This document shows, one piece after another, positions 58,702 through 64,000 of a stretch of 64,000 bases of DNA. Below the pieces are notes generated by a model. It did no database searches and was not told where the DNA came from. It was given only the letters and a program-made list of their open reading frames with translations. The stretch's first letter is position 1. Each line of letters opens with the position of its first letter. The translations under genes and the position numbers were made by a program. Location of the stretch: the NCBI GenBank assembly GCA_027605045.1, contig JAQFWX010000047.1, forward strand, positions 1-64,000, read 5' to 3'. This DNA comes from Phallus indusiatus (lineage: Eukaryota > Basidiomycota > Agaricomycetes > Phallales > Phallaceae).

Positions 58702-60008
58702 TCGTCGCCGTTTTGAAAATCCTCTACCTCTGCTGCAGCTACAGTCTCCCCCTCTGTCAGAGCAGAGTCACCACGTGTCTGGGCTTCTATCGCGTCTTTC
58801 TGGGTCAGCAGATGCGCGATACTGTCGTCTAACTCCTCGGGCTGGAGATACCGGATGTCATATGCACGAGGGCATTCGCGAGCCCAATGGCCTGCTGCTC
58901 CACAGCGACGACACCTGGTTGATTCTAGGCCAGCACGTCGACGGGCAGCGTCAACGTCCATCGGATCATGCCTAACCTGGGGTGCAGGAGCAGGAGCCGC
59001 AGGTCTTGGAGGCAACGTGGGCACGATTTGAGATGCTGGCCTGGGAGGTGGATAGGGAGGAGCCTGATAGGAAGGGGCAGGGGGCCTCCTCTGGATCTGG
59101 AGGGTCTGATACGACGGAAAAGGGTTGGGACGAGGTCGATTAATGGGGACAGCTGCGGGATTTGTCTGGGCCGTTCCAGAGCCCACGAGTCGACGGCGAG
59201 CAGCGGTGAAGGCCTCGTTGGCACGCCTGTCCATGTCAAACATGCGTGCTTGCCTGATCCAGCCTTCGTAGTCGTGGAGTGCGGGTCGGTCTTTCATCGT
59301 CGCTACCAGAGATGCAATTGCCGGGTCTAAACCATTACGAAAGTACGTGTTAATGGCGAGTCCTTCCGTAAAGCCAGCGTGCTCAATGAGTATGTGGAAG
59401 GCGTCTACATACTCTTCCACAGTCCTGTTGCCTTGGACATAGCGGTTGGAGTAGAGGGCGTTGATGGCATCTTCTTGCTCGGATTGTGGAAAGAAATCTG
59501 CCTTGAATCTTTCCCGGAAGGCATCCCAGTCAGCAAAGGGCTTCTCTCCTCTTTGATACCTTTTCAGCATAGATTCGCTGAAGGTAAGGGCACGACCTTC
59601 ATTCATGTACGACATCGCCCAGCCGATCTTGAGTTCATCAGTCTCGAAGTCGCGACTGCATATACTCATGTAGAACTCGACAGTGTTCCAAAAGGCGCGA
59701 CCCTTGGAGCGATCTCCGTCGAACGAAGGAGGTACAGCAGGTCGGGTATTTCGGGAAGAGCGTGAACTGGCTTGATGCTCAGGAGCCGGTGGTTGTCCAG
59801 ACGAGGACGCGTCGCCCACAGGGGGGTTTTGGGTTGGAGCAGCTCTAGCCGCGTCTCGGATGCTCTGCAGCACCTCAATCATCTGTGAGGCCTGGGATTC
59901 CTGTCTAGCCATGCGGGCATCCATTTCCGCGAACTGCCGCATAATAATAGTCGCCACATCGTTGAGGGTGACGAGTGGGGGTGCAGAGGGTGGAGGAGAA
60001 GAGTCCAT
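58698..60008 (-). CDS. Element 3 Gag
   Basis: 436 codons from ATG 60008-60006 to TGA 58700-58698. A coiled-coil N-terminus (VATIIMRQFAEMDARMARQE) precedes a capsid domain of the retrotransposon-gag family (AFWNTVEFYMSICSRDFETD; WDAFRERFKADFFPQSEQ; EYVDAFHILIEHAGF), a proline-rich stretch, and a zinc knuckle CRRCGAAGHWARECPR near residue 366. It ends in an acidic tail. The stop overlaps the first possible pol codons by four bases (GTGA). No damage is seen. Confidence 0.92.
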   Translation of the reverse strand: MDSSPPPSAPPLVTLNDVATIIMRQFAEMDARMARQESQASQMIEVLQSIRDAARAAPTQNPPVGDASSSGQPPAPEHQASSRSSRNTRPAVPPSFDGDRSKGRAFWNTVEFYMSICSRDFETDELKIGWAMSYMNEGRALTFSESMLKRYQRGEKPFADWDAFRERFKADFFPQSEQEDAINALYSNRYVQGNRTVEEYVDAFHILIEHAGFTEGLAINTYFRNGLDPAIASLVATMKDRPALHDYEGWIRQARMFDMDRRANEAFTAARRRLVGSGTAQTNPAAVPINRPRPNPFPSYQTLQIQRRPPAPSYQAPPYPPPRPASQIVPTLPPRPAAPAPAPQVRHDPMDVDAARRRAGLESTRCRRCGAAGHWARECPRAYDIRYLQPEELDDSIAHLLTQKDAIEAQTRGDSALTEGETVAAAEVEDFQNGDE

Positions 60009-60172
60009 GAGAGAGAGAAAGGAAAATGGGGTCTTTGAGATGGAGCAGAGGGGTCGGTTATAGACGGGACTCGAGGGAAAAATACGACACTGCGATAGTC
60101 GGTGTCGAGCGCGATTTTTCGATAGCGAGTGTCGATAAAAACGGCCAGTCTGCGAGTAGAAGCTTGTTCTAC

Positions 60173-60568
60173 TGTTAGGGCTACTCAGCTCACACTAGAG
60201 GGAGGGGATCCTAAGGGAATATATTGGAAAGGGAACTAACTACTCACCTAGAGGGAGGGGATCCTAAGAGAACAAGCTTAGGGACCCTCACTCTAGGTAC
60301 AGCTACTATATACATAAAACGACGACGCGGCGTGCGGCCCTGACACAGCTAAGTGCCAGGCGCCCAAGCCGAGCCTAAGCGACGTGACGTCACGGGCATC
60401 ACGCCGGGTACGAGCGCGCGACGCGCGCGAGTAGAGAAAGTGAAATAGAAACAGAACAAGGGAACGGAAAGTAAAAGTAAAATACGGGAATGATAAATAA
60501 AATAGAAAGGAAATGATGCCGATGATAATAAATAAGAAAATGAGAGACGGCGGTAGCGTACCCTGACA
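60173..60568 (-). repeat. 5' LTR of Element 3
   Basis: A 396-base LTR that in minus orientation precedes gag. It is identical to the 3' LTR except for one additional A. The sequence just inside it, GTAGAA-CAAGC-TTCTAC, forms a small hairpin where the primer-binding site is expected; I cannot assign a tRNA. Confidence 0.93.
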
Positions 60569-60573
60569 GGCTC

Positions 60574-62790
60574 TAAATGTGGCGTCGGTGCCTATTATGG
60601 GCAAGGGCCTACATGGCAAACATGTAGGCCAGCAGGGTTTCTCTCGAAGAAGTTCACCCCTGCTCAGTACAACTACCGCACCCATGAGCATGAGCTCATC
60701 GCGGTACTTGAAGCCTTCCTTAAGTGGGAAGACAAACTACTAGGGCGTAGATTCACCCTAGTAACGGACAACGAGGCCATGGTCCACTTCAAGACCCAGC
60801 CTCGCATGTCACCGCGCCAAGCACGGTGGTATGAATACCTGTCTCGTTTTGATTACGAGACGATTCATGTCAAGGGCGTCACTAACAATGTCGCCGATGG
60901 CCTCTCTCGTTATTACGAAGAGAACACTCCGGATGAGGTTCACCCTCCGGAGGTATACGTCAACGCTGACGTTAGACTTGATCCCGAAGGGGATCATCTT
61001 CCCATCGAAAGAAGGGATGAAGTGAGAGTGAACGTTATTACACGTTCACGAGTACGAGAGGAACCTCGAGTTGAAGGTCCCTCAAATACTACACCTTCTG
61101 ATATTACAGAAGCGCAATCCGATGAGGATATACTTGCTCTAAGTGCAGAGCAAGACAGCAAGCTTCTTAAAGCCAAAATTGAGGGCTTTGCTGAATTTAC
61201 CTCGCTGATACAGCAAGGTTATCACAAGGACCCAGTATTTAAGCTGGTTCTTGCCAACCCAAACGCTCACAAGGCGTTTGGAATTAAAAATCAACTGATC
61301 TTTACCAAGAATCAGTTCCTCCGCGATGTATTATGCGTCCCCATAACGCATTTTACAAGGGGAGGAGGATCACTGAGATTATAATCAGTGAGGCCCACCA
61401 AATTGTTGGGCACTTTGGACGTTACAAAACGTCTCAGTACGTTAGACAAGCGTACTGGTGGAAATCGATGATTGAAGACATCGATACGTTCTGCAGATCC
61501 TGCGGAACGTGCCAGACCAACAAAGGGGAGAATAATCACCCCAGTGGTCTGTTAAAACAACTCCCGATTCCCAATAAACCTTGGGAATCGATTGGAATGG
61601 ACTTCGTCGGTCCATTACCCGTTTCAAACGGCCACGACTTCCTATTCGTCGTGATTGACAGACTGACCTCTATGGTTCGTCTGATGCCAACCACCACCAA
61701 GCTGACCGCCAAGGGCACAGCCTGGTTATACCTCAGTGAAGTCGTAAGACTCCACGGTGTCCCTGACTCAATCGTGAGTGACAGGGATGCACGATTCACT
61801 GCCAAGTTTTGGCAGGAACTGCAACGCCTAATGGGGACACGATTGCTCATGTCCACGGCGTTCCATCCGCAAACGGATGGATCTACCGAGTGAGCCAATC
61901 GCTCAATTGGTCAAATACTTCGTTCCGTCATACAGAACGATCAAAAAGATTGGGCCGAAAGGATCCCAATGGTGGAGTTTGCTATTAATAGCAGCACCAG
62001 CGAAACCACTGGTTTCGCGCCGTTTGAACTCAACTACGGCTACCTTCCCAGTTTGGGAAGGAAAATTGAGACGAACACCAAATTCAAAGGTGTTCAACAC
62101 TTTGCTCAACAGGCAAAGTGGAACCTCATGATAGCGCATGACGCTATCATAGCCAATCGCGTTAAACAGGCTCACTACGCGAACAACTCACGGCGCGATG
62201 CACCGGAGTACAAAGAGGGTGACCTCGTCTATCTGTCGACGAGGAATCTCAACCTCCCCAAGGGGAGAGTTAAGAAGTTGATCCCGCGTTATGTGGGACC
62301 ATACAAAATATTGTCCGTTAAAGACAATATCACAGTAAAACTTGAGCTCTCTGAAGAGCTCAAGCAACGTCGCATAAATCCCATATTTCACGTGGATTTG
62401 ATTAAACCTCACATCGCCAACGACGATGAGAGATTTCCACGCCGCGATACACTCACGGCGTATGACTTTGGACAGCCAGACGATGCTGAATGGCACGTCG
62501 AGGAACTCCTAGCTCATCGCTGGAGTGGAACTCGCGAGAAAGATCTCGAGTTCCTAGTCCAGTGGACCCTTGGGGATACCACTTGGGAACCTTACAGTAA
62601 CTGTAAGGACTTGCAAGCTCTAGACGAGTACTTGCAATTACGAGGCGTAAACGAGCCTCGGCAGCTGCCACGACTATCCAATCACGGAGAGTCGCGGACC
62701 AACAACAAGCGCCCAGATCCCACTCGGGATCTGCTTGAAGATCCCACCCACAGGGATCCACTGGCACTTCACTGCTACGCGGTGAGGTAA
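60574..62790 (+). pseudogene. Element 2 pol, 3' part: RNase H, integrase, chromo-like end
   Basis: Continues the frame broken at 54350: RNase H (CGVGAYYGQGP; KFTPAQYNYRTHEHELIAVL), then integrase. A one-base frameshift near 61340 (run of C in GTCCCCAT) moves the integrase zinc domain (HFGRYKTSQYVRQAYWW; CRSCGTCQTNK) into another frame. A TGA at 61891-61893 replaces an arginine codon that is CGG in Element 1, consistent with a C-to-T change at a CGA. The DDE core and the C-terminal EFLVQWTLGDTTWEPY chromo-like segment remain. Perfect hairpins occur about every 25-30 bases here. Confidence 0.88.
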
Positions 62791-62869
62791 TTTTCACTTG
62801 GGCGCTCCATGAGGCCGCCCAAGTATATAACCCAAAAGTCCGTTCACGGTCTTTTCTCCTCACACCCCC

Positions 62870-63959
62870 ATGCCTGACAGCAAGGGAAAACAACGCGAAC
62901 GATCACGCTCGCGGTCGCCTACGCCGCAACCTGTTAGTAGGTTCAAAAAGCAGAGGCTCAACTGGCCCTGCAAAGGTCCGAATGGACCTTAGACGCGATG
63001 GACGGATGCATATCCGTCTATCATAACAATGATAGTTGCACTGCGTGCAACGACTTTGCCAGTCACCTGGCAGGCCCCGCTGGCAGCGGGGCAATCATCC
63101 TTGACCATGATATGGTCAAGCAGGCCGTCTACAAGGCCTTTCCCTTCATAAAGAGGGAGTACTATCATCTAGACGAACGTCTAGAAGAAGCTGAAAAGGA
63201 CGTCAAGTCCTTGACAGACCACCTCGACGATGCGAATCGTCATATCTGCGAGCTGAAAGCTCGCATTGCTGAACTTGAACGTTCAGCGTCGACGGCAGGC
63301 CCGTCGACTACCCCATCGACCTCCAAAAGCGGTCGAGAGACCAGGCCGATAAAGCGCCTGAACCATCCCAGGCAGCCCCTTTGCCTGATATCTTCAACGA
63401 CATGTCGTCTGACGACGACATGGAAGACATAGTCGATGATAATGACTATGATGACGACGCCTCCATCGCGTCGTCCACCAAACACAAGCCTCAGCGTACC
63501 TACGCTGATGCAACCAAGGCATCGGGCTCTCGCGATGCTGCCCCGGTTTCTCCAAGGAAACCCTCTGGTCCGTATCCACGGACCAAGCCAGGATGGGACT
63601 CTAATAGGGACCCATGGCCCTTCTTCGTCAAGGGTTTCGACCCCACTGTTAGTGGGGATCATTCTCTGGTGCCTGGCACCCCCAATCCTACTGCATGGTA
63701 TAACACCTGCAGCCTCGACGAACCATTGTTCGTCGAGATTGGAACCCGGGTTTGGACCGACCCCCCGGTGTTCACGTACCCCGATGACAGAGGGGTTCAC
63801 ATGCGTATTTCATACGCATGGACTCGTTGGCGCAGATCCATGAAGGAGCGCCGCCTGGCGAGGAAAACAGCCAAGCTTGAAGCTATGGAGGCTGCCGCCA
63901 ACCGTCCATCGGTGGTGTTTATCTCGGGAGAGTTAATCCACCCGAGATCAAGTATTTAA
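62870..63959 (+). pseudogene. Element 2 third ORF, frameshifted
   Basis: Homologue of the Element 1 third ORF. An ATG at 62870 starts a basic RERSRSRSPTPQP segment; the frame changes near 62940 and again near 63375. The conserved parts are the C-x4-H-x4-C-x2-C-x5-H motif (GCISVYH, SCTACNDFASH), AFPFIKREY, a coiled coil (LDERLEEAEKDVKSLTDHL), an acidic run (DMEDIVDDNDYDDDAS) and the C-terminal domain PNPTAWYNTCSLDEPLF ending at 63959. The Element 1 and 2 proteins agree in domain order and motif spacing although their sequences differ widely, so the gene has been under selection. Function unknown. Confidence 0.75.
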
Positions 63960-64000
63960 TCAATACTTGGAATGCGGACCCTAACCAGGTCCTCCCTACA

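Larger units (their letters stand above)
54351..60568 (-). mobile_element. Element 3: chromovirus-type Ty3/Gypsy element, apparently intact and young
   Basis: The 6218-base element is bounded by LTRs 54351-54745 and 60173-60568 and by the perfect 5-base target duplication GGCTC (54346-54350, 60569-60573). Removing the element and one copy restores Element 2's RNase H codons (DGS-KCGV). The two LTRs differ, as far as I can read, only by one base in an A run near 60316, so insertion was recent. Gag and pol are both open. The polypurine tract GAAGGGGGGATGG lies just inside the left LTR on the minus strand. Confidence 0.95.
40915..64000 (+). mobile_element. Element 1: Ty3/Gypsy LTR retrotransposon, host of nested insertions
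   Basis: It begins with an LTR at 40915, has a gag-pol ORF to 48157 and a third ORF from 48297, and is interrupted at 49594 by Element 2. Its own 3' part must lie past the window end. It was inserted in the tail exon of DUF6533 copy D; the five bases before it are CTTTG, and the second target copy cannot be checked. Order of domains (gag, protease, RT, RNase H, integrase, chromo-like) is that of Ty3/Gypsy. The downstream ORF is unusual. Confidence 0.85.
49594..64000 (+). mobile_element. Element 2: relative of Element 1, nested in its third ORF
   Basis: This is the second Ty3/Gypsy element of the same family, sharing the LTR start TGTAACGG, the gag-pol layout and the third ORF with Element 1 at roughly 70 percent protein similarity in pol by eye. 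It starts at 49594 inside Element 1's third ORF and its 3' LTR is beyond the window. Five bases before it are GCTGG. Coding regions carry several frameshifts and one stop, so it is not autonomous. It is itself interrupted by Element 3 at 54351-60568. Short perfect hairpins tile much of its length. Confidence 0.85.

Noticed and set aside
54757..60008. Hairpin tiling in Element 3
   Set aside because: In the parts I scanned inverted repeats appear only occasionally, mainly in its LTR; I treat it as the internal control.
1..64000. tRNA, rRNA or CRISPR features
   Set aside because: None recognised by reading; tRNAscan and Infernal would be needed to exclude them fully.

Overview
The window is nuclear DNA of a mushroom-forming basidiomycete (Agaricomycetes). 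Genes are split by many 50-60 nt introns. A mitochondrial intermediate peptidase gene sits beside homeodomain mating-type genes, the classic arrangement of the agaricomycete HD (matA) locus. There are also several copies of a hydrophobic protein family typical of mushrooms (DUF6533) and Ty3/Gypsy retrotransposons.

Region 1 (1-15.1 kb) is a dense housekeeping block: the 3' end of an unknown gene, a leucine-rich-repeat protein, a nicotianamine-synthase-like enzyme, Golgi tethering subunit COG1, a FAM32A-like protein, a WHIM/DDT-type chromatin protein, mitochondrial intermediate peptidase (OCT1/MIP) and an F-box protein with a GC-AG first intron. Region 2 (15.4-20.2 kb) is the HD mating-type locus. 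It holds two tandem HD1-class genes on the minus strand, both with exactly matching three-exon structures in which the first coding exon is only the ATG. No HD2 partner is visible. Region 3 (20.2-23.7 kb) is gene-poor.

Region 4 (23.7-40.9 kb) holds four DUF6533-type membrane protein genes (A and B on minus, C and D on plus), a fungal GH78 alpha-L-rhamnosidase gene, and a segmental duplication of B-5'/GH78/C. The second unit carries a 2 kb deletion in the rhamnosidase gene and a DUF6533 copy (D) cut by a transposon.

Region 5 (40.9-64 kb) is a nested stack of retrotransposons. Element 1 (Ty3/Gypsy, one long gag-pol ORF plus a third ORF) inserted into DUF6533 copy D. A related Element 2 inserted into Element 1's third ORF. 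A chromovirus (Element 3, minus strand, nearly identical LTRs, intact gag and pol) inserted into Element 2's RNase H region. A solo LTR of the Element 3 family sits in Element 1's gag. Target-site duplications of 5 bp (GGCTC and GAACT) let the host reading frames be followed cleanly through both Element 3-family insertions.

The most unusual observation is that Elements 1 and 2, but not Element 3 as far as I read it, are tiled with short perfect hairpins (6-11 bp arms, 1-12 nt loops). These occur in the LTR and through the protein-coding sequence. Several occupy homologous positions in both elements with compensatory base changes, including a pair of changes that also alters amino acids. The same two elements carry a third ORF after pol with a conserved C-x4-H-x4-C-x2-C-x5-H motif and a coiled coil. 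I do not recognise either feature from described element families.
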